A DNA stretch of 64,000 nt. Source: Rhizopus arrhizus (Eukaryota > Mucoromycota > Mucoromycetes > Mucorales > Rhizopodaceae). Shown here piece after piece: positions 8,817-19,605 of this stretch (positions within the stretch are counted from its first letter, which is position 1; each line of letters begins with the position of its first letter). The stretch spans positions 1,516,121-1,580,120 of the forward strand of contig JAKZZE010000013.1 in the NCBI GenBank assembly GCA_024220505.1, in the 5' to 3' direction. Made by a program: the position numbers and the translations under genes. The notes beneath the pieces are model-generated. The model was given only the letters and a program-made list of their open reading frames with translations, had not been told where the DNA came from and did not search any database.

Positions 8817-11800
8817 TGAGTAGTAATACTTGTCATTATAATGTATCCTCGGTCTCTACATCTGGTATGGTCCCAGATCCGTCAACTCCTTCCTCTCCTT
8901 TGGTTTCTCTTAGTTCTCATGGCTCCCATGGTTCATTCACTCCTTCATCCTCATCAAGTTCATCTATACCGCTCACTATCGGCTTGTGGAATGCCAATGG
9001 GCTTCAAGAATCCACAGCCGAGGATCTCCTCCGTCACTGCCAGTCGTTTTCCTTGGTGTTCATCACTGAAACCTGGTTGCTTCCGCCCCACAGGATCCGT
9101 ACCTCTTGGACCCAGTTCAACTTGTATGGCTCTCCTGTGATCAACAGCTATCGTGGCTCTCAAGGTGTCTCTGCTCTGGTGTCTCCTCGGTGTCCGATGG
9201 CTGTGGTACAGTTCCCGGTTCATACCAAGTATGCTCTGGGTCTGCGGTTGGGTCGCTCCTTGCGTCTCATCTGCCTGTATTTGCCCCCTTCCTTGTCCAA
9301 CGACGAGGTCTCTTCTGTGTTGGTTTCGTTGCCCTTGACAGACGATACGATCATCTGTGGTGATCTGAACGCGCGTCTTGGTGCACTAACGGGTGATTCC
9401 GTTGCCAATACTTGAGGTTCGGTGCTGCTTCGCTGGTGTGAAGAACATGGTCTCTCTGTTCTGAACTCGACTCTCGCTCCTGGGGTGCCTACTTTCTTGT
9501 CCTTTCGTGGTGGTCAAGTCAAGCAAAGTATGATCGACTACTTCTTGACCAACATGAGATATTTGCAGATAATAAAGTGAGAAAAAAGAAAGGAAATAGT
9601 ACTTGAAAACTAGTGAATGAGTCTCTATGTAACCTCTTTATTAGATTTCAAGACGAGAGAGAGAACCCATTTAATCAAACTACGCCTTTATATAGGAAAT
9701 GAAATTATTCAGGGACCGAAGTGAGTTCAAGGTCAATTTTAGTATTGAGCTTGAACAATATAAACATTGTATACGAGCTTTTAAGGAATATGTAATAAGT
9801 AATATTATGTATTCAGTACTTGTTATTTCTTATATAAGATCTGAGTAATCTCATACGAATAATAGTATTTAATGAGGTAAATACGACACAACATGACCTC
9901 TGTCCTTCGGTCCCCTCAGATGCAAGTCTACAGTGATCTCTCTCTTGGCTCTGACCACAAACTGTTGTCCTTGTCCTTTGACTATGCAGTCCCTGATGGT
10001 TATCCATCGCAGCCCGTTCTCTCTTCTTCTTCTGCCCGTCGGCTATGGAACCTCTCTCGGTTGAAGGAACCTGATGTCTGTAGTCTGTACGTGGCCACAT
10101 TCCAGTCCTTGGTCTCTCCATTGGTTGATCAGCTCAAAGCTTTGGATTCAAGTCCTCCTTCTACTGCTCCGCCTATAGACGCTCTCAGTGACACTCTGAA
10201 TGAGGCGATCTATAGTGCACTCGACAAGTCGGTTGGCTCTCGCTCTTCTCGACCTTCCCAATGGAAGCCATTCTGGAATGCGCACTTGCAAGAACTCGCC
10301 GATGTTCGTGAACACCATTACCGCAAGTGGCGTCGTGCCATTGGCATCGACAAGGCCTTGTGGTGGGATCGACATCAGGTTGCTCAAGCCCGGTTCCGCT
10401 CTGCTCTCAAGTCTGCTAAGCGTCTCTCTTGGCGTGCTTTCTGTGACTCTCTGGCCCGTGGCGAACTTGCTCGTGCGATGTCGAAGGTGAAGGTGATTCG
10501 GAACCGACGACGTCAACAGGTTGGGTTTACTCATCCTGACGGCCCTGCTGCAGGTGCGAACGCGATGCGTCAACACCTTGCCTCGGTCTACTCTGGTGAC
10601 GGTCTTCCGTCAAGGCGTCCTGACCCTCTGCCCTCTGTCTCTGGTATGGTGCCTTTTGACCTCGATAGTCAAGACCCTGGTATGCCCTCGTTCTCTGCTG
10701 ACAGTGTGGGTTCACTGATGCGACGTCTCCCTCTGCGTAAGGCTCCTGGTCCTGACCACTTGCGTACGGAGATGCTCCTCCCCATCAAGTCTGTTCTGGC
10801 CCCACTGCTCTCTTTGCTCTTCAGTATCTGCTACCAGTGGTCGTATACCCCTTCTCTCTGGCGTCAAGCACAGGTGGTCCCCATCCACAAAAAGGGTGAT
10901 CCTACCTCGCCAGGGAACTATCGTCCAATCTCCTTGACCTCCATCGTCCGCAAGCTCTTTGAGATGTGTCTCTCTCCCTCTGTTGAAGATGTCTCTCCTC
11001 CGCTCGATGTAGTTCAAGGTGGTTTCCGTCACCAGCGTAGTGCATTGGATCAAGCTCTCTGTCTCCATGATCTGATGCACTCTTACCGACGCCGACACAA
11101 TCATTATCCTGTGGTCGCTTTCCTGGACATCAAGTCAGCCTATGATACAGTCGATCGTCGTATCATATGGCAATCGATGCTCGCCTCTTCTGCTCCTCTG
11201 TCCTTGGTGTCCTTGTTGGCCAACATGTTTGATGATGTCTCGGTGTCTGTGTTGTTGCAGAACAATGTCTCTGATCCGTTTGTGCCGAGTACAGGTGTCC
11301 TTCAGGGCTCTGTCTTGAGTCCTCACCTGTATTCTATCTATGTCAACACATTGCCAGCTCTGCTTCGTTCTGCTGCTTCTGCAACAACCACCTCGGTGCT
11401 ATCCGTGTCTCCTTCTGGTCCTCCTGGTCCTGGTGCTCTGGTCTCCGATGGTCTTCCCTTTGGTCCTTTGGTTGGTACTGCTGCTTTGTCTTCCTCGTCT
11501 CCTACGCCCACACCCATCAACAGCCTGTTGTATGCGGATGATGTGGCGCTGGTTGGGTCTGCTAGCGAAGTTCGGCATATGCTGGACCTAGCGCAGATCC
11601 ATTCTCTGACTCTTGGTTACAAGTGGAGTCCGCCAAAGTGTGCTGTTCTCAATGCACCTTCTCCAGGTTCAAGTCGCTTTGTTCAGATGTCGTTGTACGG
11701 TCAACATCTTCCTACAACTGAAGAGTTCACTTATCTTGGTGTCCCTTTCGATGGTAAAGGTATCTCGGTGTCTGCCATGATAAAGCATCGCTCTTCAAGT

Positions 11801-12715
11801 ACCTTGGCGGCTATGGCTCAACTTCACTCTATGGGTCTTAACCGTCAAGGCTTTACCCTGCTTCTTTCTTCTCGTCTCTTTGCTGCCTTCATCCGTCCTA
11901 AGCTCGAGTATGGCCTTGCTATTGCTCGACTTACAAGAAAGGACGGTGAAGAGCTTAACCGCGCTCAAGACCGGTGTCTACGAATGCTTGTCGGTGGTCA
12001 CCGAACTGCTTCGACTGTGGTGCTTCGGCACATTACCAACTTACCATCGATGACCTTTAGAGCGGATACCTTGGTTCTAAAGTTCTGTCTTCGATTCAAT
12101 GGCCTTCCTGATGATTGTCTCTTGTCTCTGCTGTCCTCCTCTATTCCGTCGTCGCTACTGACACAGCTCCGTAAGCGGAAAATCATACTCGACTACCCTT
12201 CGGATGCTCCTCTTTCGTCTTCTCGTCTTGCTTCTTGGTTGCGAAGGTATCGTCAAGACCAGTTTCAAAGCTTCTTACAGTCCACCCCTCAGGTTCTGAT
12301 TCGCGCTTGTCGTCCTGTTCTCCGGGTGGATCCCATCCTGTACTTGCCTGCCTCCCGTGCTGACCGGTCTCGTCTTGTTAGATGGCGCATGGGTTGGATC
12401 CCAGGCAAGCCTGCTCCCTGTTCCTGTGGTCTTGGCGATACTTCTTGTTCTCACCTCATGATCTGTAACTTGGTTCCTTCTGCTCTCTGGTGCTGCCTGC
12501 CTGTTCCGCCGCCTGACTATGTGGGTCACCACATAGATTATGTCTTGAACTTGCTGCCTGTCTCTGCTTCTGCTCGGTGTCCGCCTTTCTGGTCCGCTCT
12601 TTGTCAGATCCTCTGTCACTTTGACAAGATCTGTCATCCTGACATCGAGTACAACTCATCATCTGTTCCAGGTCAAGTCTGGATTGACAAGTCCTCTGCT
12701 GCTGCTGTTCCATAA
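8813..12715 (+). pseudogene. LINE ORF2: endonuclease-reverse transcriptase, one stop and one insertion
   Basis: ORF2 nicks the target DNA and reverse-transcribes the LINE RNA there. The N-terminal endonuclease motifs are WNANGL, ITETWL, GDLNARLG, IDYFLTN and, after the inserted LTR, GSDHKLL. The RT motifs are KAPGPDHLR, FLDIKSAYDTVDR, GVLQGSVLSPHLY and the catalytic YADD at about 11,530. A C-terminal CCHC finger (CSCGLGDTSCSHLMIC) precedes the stop TAA at 12,713. There are two defects: TGA at 9413-9415 in the endonuclease, most simply a mutated Arg codon, and a solo LTR at 9555-9888. The LTR plus its 5-bp duplication adds 339 bp, so the frame is kept. Without the LTR the protein would be about 1187 codons. 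Confidence 0.85.
9555..9888. mobile_element. Solo LTR in LINE endonuclease region
   Basis: A 334-bp TG...CA segment is flanked by an exact 5-bp duplication CAACA (9550-9554 and 9889-9893). It has a TATA-like CTTTATATAGG near 9690 and no internal coding region, so it is a solo LTR left by recombination. The parent family is not otherwise obvious in this window. Confidence 0.8.
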
Positions 12716-12957
12716 TGACAAGCGCTCTGATCCACCCTCTGGCTTCTACCTCCCACTGCCAAACCATTCTAGTGCACGATGCGGAGGAGACCATGGTGTT
12801 GACGAGTTGCTCAGTAGTTAGCGTCTCCATTGGCCTTTTCTCTTTCCTTTTTTTTTCGCTCTTGTGTGCTCTGCGAGTGTTTTTTGCTTCTTGTCTCTTA
12901 TTTTTGTTTCTTGAGTATGACTATCATGATATTTATCGCTTGTCAATATACTCCTAA
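12715..12957 (+). CDS. Possible third LINE ORF (80 codons), doubtful
   Basis: The ORF2 stop is again part of TAATGA, and the overlapping ATG opens an 80-codon frame with a Ser/Thr-rich start and a strongly hydrophobic stretch (residues about 38-65) that could be a membrane segment. In copy 2 the same TAATGA opens an 83-codon frame (31,203-31,454). The first 45 or so residues agree closely, but small indels in a poly-T tract change the frame afterwards, which argues against coding constraint. It may be only 3' UTR. Confidence 0.2.
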   Translation: MTSALIHPLASTSHCQTILVHDAEETMVLTSCSVVSVSIGLFSFLFFSLLCALRVFFASCLLFLFLEYDYHDIYRLSIYS

Positions 12958-12980
12958 TATATATTAATAAAAATCTTCGT

Positions 12981-13051
12981 CTATACTATCACGGCACTTT
13001 TCTTTCGCTTTTGGTTCAAAAGGTAAACTTGACTCTTTTTTTGCAAGCCGA
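12981..13051. repeat. 71-bp duplication, right copy at LINE 3' end
   Basis: This is the right-hand copy of 5987-6057, directly after the LINE 3' end and directly before the CACTG terminus of element A at 13,052. It differs from the left copy at a few positions (TTCAAAAGG for TTAAAAAGG; TTTGCAAGCC for TTGGAAAGCC), consistent with an old insertion. Confidence 0.75.
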
Positions 13052-14309
13052 CACTGCACCCAATCACCGTTATCCAAGTTGATAAAGTTGATCTTTTTTG
13101 ATAGTGGTAATTCTATTAAATGAGTGAGAACTCGGATTTAAATGTTAGAAAGCTGATTTTTATATCAGAAGAAAGCTTGAAAAAAATAGATTGTAAATCT
13201 ATAAAAATAATCAAAAGTATATAATATGTTTGTTGAATAAAAAGACATTGTATTTTTTAAAAAAATAAATAATTTTCTGTTGTGCTACATGATGCCATAC
13301 AAGATTACAAATTGGGAAGACTATGCTTTTTCAACTTCAGTGCAATATTTTTTAACTTCAACAAAGATCGAAAACACAGTTCTATTGGCCTACAAGCTCG
13401 GAAATCCAAGTGATTGAGTCGTGGCGTTTTCTTTTCAAGCATTCTTCGGCTCTCATGTCGTATTTTACAAAAAAAAAACTTTGTTTAATACAAAAGGAGA
13501 TTTATTTTGGTTACTAATGAACAAAAGAAAAAAAAAAAAAAAGAAGAAAGAGTGAAGAGGCACATATGAATAAGAGGGATGAAACTCTTATATAAGTGCA
13601 TAATATCGCTATAATAATAAGTATAAAAGTATGTGTTTATAAATTGGAACAAAAAAAAAAAGAATGTGAATATGGTAGAAAATTTAAAAGATTGAATAAA
13701 ATATATAAAAAAAAGAAGGATTCTTTTGGCTCTAAAGAAGTTAAACTTGTTTTAAAGCTGAAAAAGATATGTTTTAAATAGTAAGATCACGGCATAAAAA
13801 AGACAGAGTATTTTTGATAATCATTTTTATTTTTTGAGAGTAAAGAAAAAAAAGGCGGCAACGGAATGAATGTCTATTATGCTACACGTCTTGAGATTTC
13901 TATGAAAAGGTTAAAAAACAAAAGAAAAAGTATATTGTTACTAAGTACTTTTGAAAAAAAAAAAAAAATACATTCCCAGCATTGACATTACAAAAGGAAT
14001 CTCCATTCAATGTATTGTTTAAACTTGAATAAAAAAACGAGTGTTTTAAATTTGGGCTTTAAAAAAAAAGTACTTTAGAAATTTTTTCATTAAAAAAAAA
14101 ATAAAAGTGGACCAAATATGACCAAGGTGGAAAGCATCAAACAGAAATCTAAAATAAGATTCAAAGACCACAATACAAACGGCAAACTGATTTTATCTGT
14201 AACCAAATCTAGAATGAAACAAAGGTAATAAAAAAAAAATTAAATTTAAAGATCTAAACACCGCTTTCATTTTTTTTTTGTTTTATTTATTTCACAAGTT
14301 TTTTTTTTT
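13052..14309. other. Left subterminal region of element A, non-coding
   Basis: AT-rich DNA with many A8-A15 runs. The segment around 13,290-13,400 (AACTTCAACAAAG, CAAGCTCGGAAAT) is similar to 26,110-26,240 in A', so it is element sequence and not host DNA. No credible gene; a 61-codon ORF near 13,596 is low-complexity Lys-rich sequence. Confidence 0.5.
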
Positions 14310-14373
14310 TAAAACAGCAAGTTGATTTCATCCAACTCTATTTCACCACCAAAAGCCCAAGCGATACTCTCTT

Positions 14374-14411
14374 CAGTTATATTTTCTTTTTTCAGTTATA
14401 TTTTCTTTTTT
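14374..14411. repeat. 19-bp tandem duplication that shifts the frame
   Basis: CAGTTATATTTTCTTTTTT occurs twice head to tail (14,374-14,392 and 14,393-14,411) within the last exon of the accessory gene of element A. Nineteen is not a multiple of three, so it breaks the reading frame. Confidence 0.8.
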
Positions 14412-14849
14412 GATGAAGTCAGGAACAGGCAACGAGCATTTTCTTTGTATACGAGGAAGAAATTGGATGCTGCTATTTCCAGTTCTTTGCCTCTTTGCCT
14501 TGTCACTTGCTATCTGATCATCCAACAGCTTAAAAAATTCGGTACACTGAATATTGGATAATTAGTTGATTGCGCTTAAAAAGATATTAATTAAACTTAC
14601 AGCAGGTGATCTGTACTTTGGTACGCGAACTTCAAAATAATCAACTGTTTTCTTGCACAAGACAGACATACGTTCCTTTTCAGTAAAAGGAGCCATTCTA
14701 TCTGGATTTTGCTCCAGAAGAATTTCCTCCACCTTATCGATTGTTTCATTGTTGTACATGTCTTCTTCTTCAGACATGTATTGCTGTTGAAGCAAATACT
14801 CACAGTTTGGATAGCTTTCGTAAACGCCTTGATCCTTGTACTGCTCGTA

Positions 14850-16486
14850 CAGTAGGTGAAAAAATACGAGCAACCTTTTGGCAAAATCGATTTTTTTTCG
14901 CTATATCAAAAGATGCATGCCAACTACCGGCATGGGACTCCTATGGTATATTTTCGGGGTCATGTGTCTTGAAACAGTAAAGGTCTCATGCAGTAATACT
15001 GGAATTTGAGAGAGAGATGAGAATCCGAATTTAAAAATTTGACTTCCGACCAGCTTAAATTATGTACGGTAATCATATGTTTACATTTAAATCAACAACG
15101 AACATATTAGAAGACTATATAGCGTACTTCTATGGAACTGTGAGTGTTCCTTATTGTATTCATATAAAAGCAAGTGCAACTTCAAGAGCCCTTGGTTTCT
15201 TTTTTTTACTCAATTTCTCTCACTACTTCTCATCATCATGCCTAAATCTATATCAATGGAAAAGCAATCCAGAAATAAAAGATATATCACTGAATAGCAT
15301 GAAGCCAGAGGATATCACAGATAAATATTACGTTCATTCTCGCTCAGTTAAAAGGTATACTAGGAAGCTTTTTCCATGAAATTCACATCTGTCGGCTGGA
15401 AGACATGCTATTGTCTCTTATGCCATGAAGCACTATATCGAACTGTGTACTATTACTGGTCATCGAACAATAGCTAAAAAGCTATTCAGGGAGTTAGGTA
15501 AGTTTGGTTACTTGTTGATGTACCGTTCAGGAGTAAACGCGCTGAGGTCCATAAACTTCCACCGAGAGCTAAAAAAAAGAAGGCATTTTTAAAAAAGGAT
15601 CATTGAAAAAAGCAGATGACCTGAGCAAAAAGGCATCGCAACTGGTCAAGTCAATAGTGACGAACAGTAGCGTTCTCAGCTGAAGCAAAGATTAGCATCT
15701 AGTGATCAGATGGAGTAAAATAGTATAGAGTAGTATAAAATGACATTTTGCTCCCTCATCACATCGACATTACAGTAAAGCACTGCAGCGGTAGGATGAA
15801 CATGTGTTGTCACATACCTACTCAGGGACCAGCATAGACATGTCAGCTTTATGACCATAACATAAACTCAACCACTTGTCTGCATATACTTAGCAATATT
15901 TATATGAATACGTTAGAGTACCATTATTTGAAGACATCTGATGTATACCTTCAGAGTGATAGCGGCGTAAAGTATAACTTAAAAATCATAACTGTATAGG
16001 TACGCGGTATCAGTGTAAGGTATATAAATTATTGGTGTGCTCAAAGTCTGGATTTAAATCATATAAAGCATGTTTGGCATCAGCTCAAACTTAATCTGCC
16101 ACCATATGAAGTCGGAGAAAGAGGTGTCAGAAAGATTTAGGAATTAGTGGATGTAGAGCGAAATAAACTCAATGCAAATGCTTGCAAGGGGCACATCAAT
16201 AGTATGCCAGCCAAAGTAGAAGCACTATTTAAAGCAAAGGGAAGATATAGGAAATATCAAATAAACATAGCGAATTTTGAAAAATCATCATTGGCTTTTT
16301 TATGACTGTCTTTCTCTTTTTAAAAAGCTTGTACTTCAAGTACAGCCAATCTCTTTAGTGTATTATATGTATCTTTGTTGCCTTAATTGGTTTGTGGGAT
16401 ATCAAAGCTCTGGCGAATGTACACACGAAAAAAAAAAGATATGAAGACAAATCGAACAGAGGTTGCTCGTATTTTTTCACCTACTG
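14850..16486 (+). mobile_element. Tc1-like transposon inserted in element A
   Basis: This 1637-bp insertion has perfect TIRs of about 27 bp beginning CAGTAGGTGAAAAAATACG and is flanked by TA (14,848-14,849 and 16,487-16,488). It splits exon 3 of the accessory gene; removing it with one TA leaves the frame open. It contains a decayed Tc1-type transposase on the + strand. Confidence 0.88.
15360..16255 (+). pseudogene. Decayed Tc1-like transposase
   Basis: Fragments of a Tc1-family DDE transposase in several frames. The clearest is near 16,030-16,240, where WCAQSLDLNHIKHVW corresponds to the conserved W-AQSPDLNPIE-W block and INSMPAKVEALFKAKG to the C-terminal block. An N-terminal DNA-binding remnant lies around 15,400-15,510. 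Many stops and frameshifts make it non-functional; an intact copy would span most of the 1.6-kb element. Confidence 0.65.
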
Positions 16487-17306
16487 TATATAGCCTTACG
16501 AGCTCTTGTTTTCTAAAAAACAAAGTTAGTTATGCGATTACAATATTTTATGTGGCACTTACAGCGCTTCTACGGGTGACTTTTGCTGCTTTTCGTTTTC
16601 TTATAAATTCTTCAACTGGATCTTCCTCTTCACCTGTGGATATTCCCGCCTTCTTTGTATAATATTGGCGCTCGAGGTACTTGCGCAAATCGCGGTTGTT
16701 GGTATTTTTATATGAATAATGGCTATTCACATAATCCTGCAGCAATTTAAATACTCTTTGATTTTCAGCAGACTTCAGAGGCTTTTCAAGAACATATTGA
16801 GATGATGGCGGCAGGTTGTTGTAGTGATTTCTCACAGCATCCTATATTTCAGAGAAAAGCGATTAGTATATTTGTTTAAAATTGAATTTTAATGTTCTTA
16901 CTTTGACAGCAGTAGCAATCGGCTTTGCGCCTTTGCCTGATTCTGCTTCAAGCTCATCGTATGCTTCTTTGAGCTTGCTGTATGCTACTTGCAAGGCCTG
17001 CTTTTCCTCTTGCTCTTTTCGAAGCATCTCCTTCAAACCATCATTTTCTTTTCTTAGCTCCATATAAATGGAAAAAGAAAGAGATACTTCATCAGTCTCC
17101 ATGTCTTCGGCTTGGCGCATTCGCTTCTGAACATGGGTCATGGGAGGAAAACCAGGCCTAGGATAGGCAAAGCTATCTGGAATGGCATCGCTTGAAGCAA
17201 GCTCAGGAACAACAGCACGAGAAGGAACAGCGATTGGTTGCCCAACAGAGTTAGAGCCACGAGCATTGGCAGGAGCAGGGTTGAATTGAATACCACGATC
17301 AGACAT

Positions 17307-17516
17307 ATTGTTATAAGAGTAATTTGAAATAAAGACAAGTGAGCTTGGCATCAAAATTGAATCTTTCTTAAATATCATCGAGTTTACAATGAAACTCAGT
17401 CTTAGTATAGCAAAAGAAAAAAATATAAAAAGATTTCCTTTTCGAAATTTTGTTCCTTTTTTTTTCTTTCTGTTCAGCAATTTCCTTTTTCAACATCGCT
17501 CCGGTTATCGCAAGGT

Positions 17517-17556
<40 letters not shown>

Positions 17557-18564
17557 AAAAGAAAAAGAAAAAAAGAAAACTTTAGTTCTAACATGCTGTA
17601 GTAGACATTCATACATGTATTCATGGCTGCTGTAGTTACTTTGGTTCTTTGCATATCTGCTCAAAAGGTAAATACATTCATATCTTTCAGTAATCTTTAT
17701 TAAAAGTAAAATTAGCTTCCTTTAGTTCGTGGCTGAAGCTTTATGGATGTCTTGGCATCCTGTTTTGTTAGTAAAAGAGCTTTAAGGTAAATAAATCAAG
17801 TACATCATGGTTTACTTTTATTAATATTTTATTTTACACAACTTTAGATGCTTTGGCTTCTGTTGCTCCCTGTTGTCTATAACCTGTTATAGCTTTGGAA
17901 TTTTTTTTACTACTGGCGCGCTTTTCTTTATGGGCTTTATTTACTACGCTCTTTTGTTTGCTGCTTCTATGGTCAAGGTAAGCGTATTTTCCTTTTTTTT
18001 TGCATCTACCGTTTGAATTTTTTTATTTGATCGTTTCCATGGATCCCCTGCTCGCTTTCCCTCCTTCCCCTACCCTTTTGTAATACTGTAATGAACCAAT
18101 AATATATAATCAATATGGCAATAAAGCCCAAAAATAAATGAATAAAACTACATTTTTGACCAATAATACCGTGTTTTAAGCCTATTTTATTTCCCAATAT
18201 AAATCATCCAAAGCTAAATATAGCCATAATAAGCCAATAAGGAAGCATTGCTAAAGAGCAACAGACGAATAAGGAAGCATTAGGAAAAGGTAACAAGCCA
18301 ATAAAGAAGTGGTATTAAAGAGAAACGCAAGCATGTAAGGTCCAATAGAAAGGCATCATACTTGTGTTTCGTCGTTAAAAGAATAATGAAGCGGCGCGTT
18401 GCCAAACAGTGATACTTGGTTACCGCACTGAAATAGTTAACATTCAACGTAAACAGGTTCAACTTGGCATACTGCAATAACGCTGCATTAAATATGATAA
18501 ATCCCGATTAACTGAGGTATATCTGAGGACTATCATACTTTGTAAATAACAATTATGTGCAGTG
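17307..18564. other. Right subterminal region of element A
   Basis: Upstream region of the accessory gene (minus strand) and right end of the element. It contains a pure A34 run (17,521-17,554) and several intron-like signals on the + strand, for example AAGGTAAATAAATC ... CACAACTTTAG near 17,787-17,847 and a GTCAAGGTAAGCG donor near 17,975. The last 600 bp (AATGAACCAATAATATATAA, TAAAGAGAAACGC, AAGCGGCGCGT) match 28,490-28,850 of A'. No credible ORF. Confidence 0.5.
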
Positions 18565-19423
18565 GATCACTGCAAATAATGTTGCGCCTTTGACGTAGAA
18601 TTCTGATATCGGTGACAGTCATAGGTCCACAGATTTTAAAGTTTTTTTTTAAAAAAACAATATATCTTGCTGTATTGGTCATTTTCGAAATATGAAAAAT
18701 GATTTAGATGCGAAAAAAATAAAGAAATTAAGTAATGTTATTTTTTTCATTGTAAGGTAAATATTCATAAAGTTATTCACGTTTTAAAAAAATGTCTTTT
18801 TTTTTTACAGATGATCTTTTTTTGGAAAGCTTGTTCTCCTCTATCGTTGAAAGACCGATATCTTCTTTTTTTTATTTTTGAGGGCAAAATGCGGAAAACA
18901 AAAACACATTGTGATTATTTTGATCAGAAGAATACATATTAGGAAGGCAGTCTGTGCTTTTTAGCTTAGCTCATTAGAAACGTGTAACAGAATGTAACAA
19001 AATAGTTGCGTTTGGGAAAAAAAAAGAAGCTGAAAAATTAAAAGTAAAAAAAAAAGACAAAGTTAAAAAAAAAAAGACCTAGTAAAAAAAAAAAAAAAAA
19101 AAAAAAAAAGAGCATAGCAATAAAATGTTACTTATTCAAATGAAAACAATAACCTAACAGTAAACATGTTTTATAAAAATACAAATGCTTTTACATTATA
19201 ACAAAAGAATACGTGTATATTCTAAAAAGAATAAAAAAAAGAAGAAGCTTTGTTAACATCTTGTTACAAGGCAATGATAATTAATAGATACATGCACAGT
19301 TTTTGTTTTTCAAGTAAATAAAGTGCTTTATTATTTTTTATGACAGATAACATAATAGAATATATGTTTTTAAGCTTATATTAGTTCATTACTTACTTTA
19401 TGTTTGCACATGGGTGTAATTTG

Positions 19424-19444
19424 CCATTAGCCATTAGCCATTAG
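19424..19444. repeat. Three tandem CCATTAG units (B)
   Basis: CCATTAG x3 upstream of the transposase, also present at 32,405-32,425 (C) and 39,701-39,721 (D). Conserved number and place suggest a protein-binding site. Confidence 0.6.
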
Positions 19445-19587
19445 AGATGTTAACATTGCCAACTTCCTTTATCAAAAAGGGCTTTTCAACAACAAACAAC
19501 AATATAAGTTTGATATTCTTATAGTTTTATCGTGTTAAAACGAACAACTTTGCTCATGTGGCTCATGTTCGTCATCCGAATGTGTCC

Positions 19588-19605
19588 CATTAGGAATTCC
19601 TAATG
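19588..19605. promoter_or_regulatory. 18-bp palindrome upstream of transposase (B)
   Basis: CATTAGGAATTCCTAATG is a perfect palindrome. It is conserved at 39,865-39,882 (D), and at 32,569-32,586 (C) with one end base changed. It shares the ATTAG core with the nearby CCATTAG repeats, so it could be an operator for an element-encoded protein. Confidence 0.55.

Larger units (their letters stand above)
6058..12980 (+). mobile_element. LINE (non-LTR retrotransposon), copy 1, full length but broken
   Basis: The element has a short 5' UTR (6058-6195), ORF1 (coiled coil), ORF2 (AP-type endonuclease, reverse transcriptase, C-terminal zinc finger) and a 3' UTR with TTAATAAAAA just before the right 71-bp duplication. 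It sits directly upstream of tRNA-His in the opposite orientation. Two nested insertions (6696-8324 and 9555-9888) and one in-frame TGA (9413-9415) make it non-functional. Its coding regions are visibly richer in G+C than the surrounding AT-rich DNA. The copy at 29,061-31,471 is a 5'-truncated relative. Confidence 0.88.
14373..17306 (-). pseudogene. Accessory gene of element A, 4 exons, broken
   Basis: I do not recognise a named family. Exons on the minus strand are 17,306-16,902, 16,841-16,563, 16,512-16,489 joined to 14,849-14,601 (split by the Tc1-like insertion), and 14,546-14,373. All introns are phase 0 with GTAAG donors. Exon 1 starts MSDRGIQFNPAP and ends in a coiled coil (KEMLRKEQEEKQALQ). 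Exon 4 contains TEFFKLLDDQ. A 19-bp tandem duplication in exon 4 shifts the frame, giving a stop at 14,373; with one repeat unit the frame would run to TAA at 14,310 and include IAWAFGG, which parallels PSWAFSS in the B and C proteins. Exon order, phases and these short matches indicate homology with the genes at 22,943-24,219 and 35,905-37,152. Confidence 0.65.
13052..18564. mobile_element. CACTG transposon A, lacks transposase
   Basis: This 5.5-kb element is bounded by CACTGCACCCAAT on the left and ATTATGTGCAGTG on the right, which are imperfect terminal inverted repeats. It holds one minus-strand gene of the accessory family (14,373-17,306), broken by a Tc1-like insertion and by a 19-bp duplication. 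I find no transposase. The left 1.26 kb (13,052-14,309) and right 1.26 kb (17,307-18,564) are AT-rich subterminal regions with long A or T runs; the right one contains several GTAAG/GTAAA...TTTAG intron-like signals. Element A' at 25,910-28,999 is a related copy. Confidence 0.7.

Noticed and set aside
9813..12830. Many 60-145 codon ORFs antisense to the LINE ORF2
   Set aside because: They are shadow frames of a GC-richer coding sequence, repeated identically in copy 2, with Arg-rich random composition.
17389..17664. Lys- or Phe-rich ORFs over the A34 run
   Set aside because: Homopolymer translation, not a gene.
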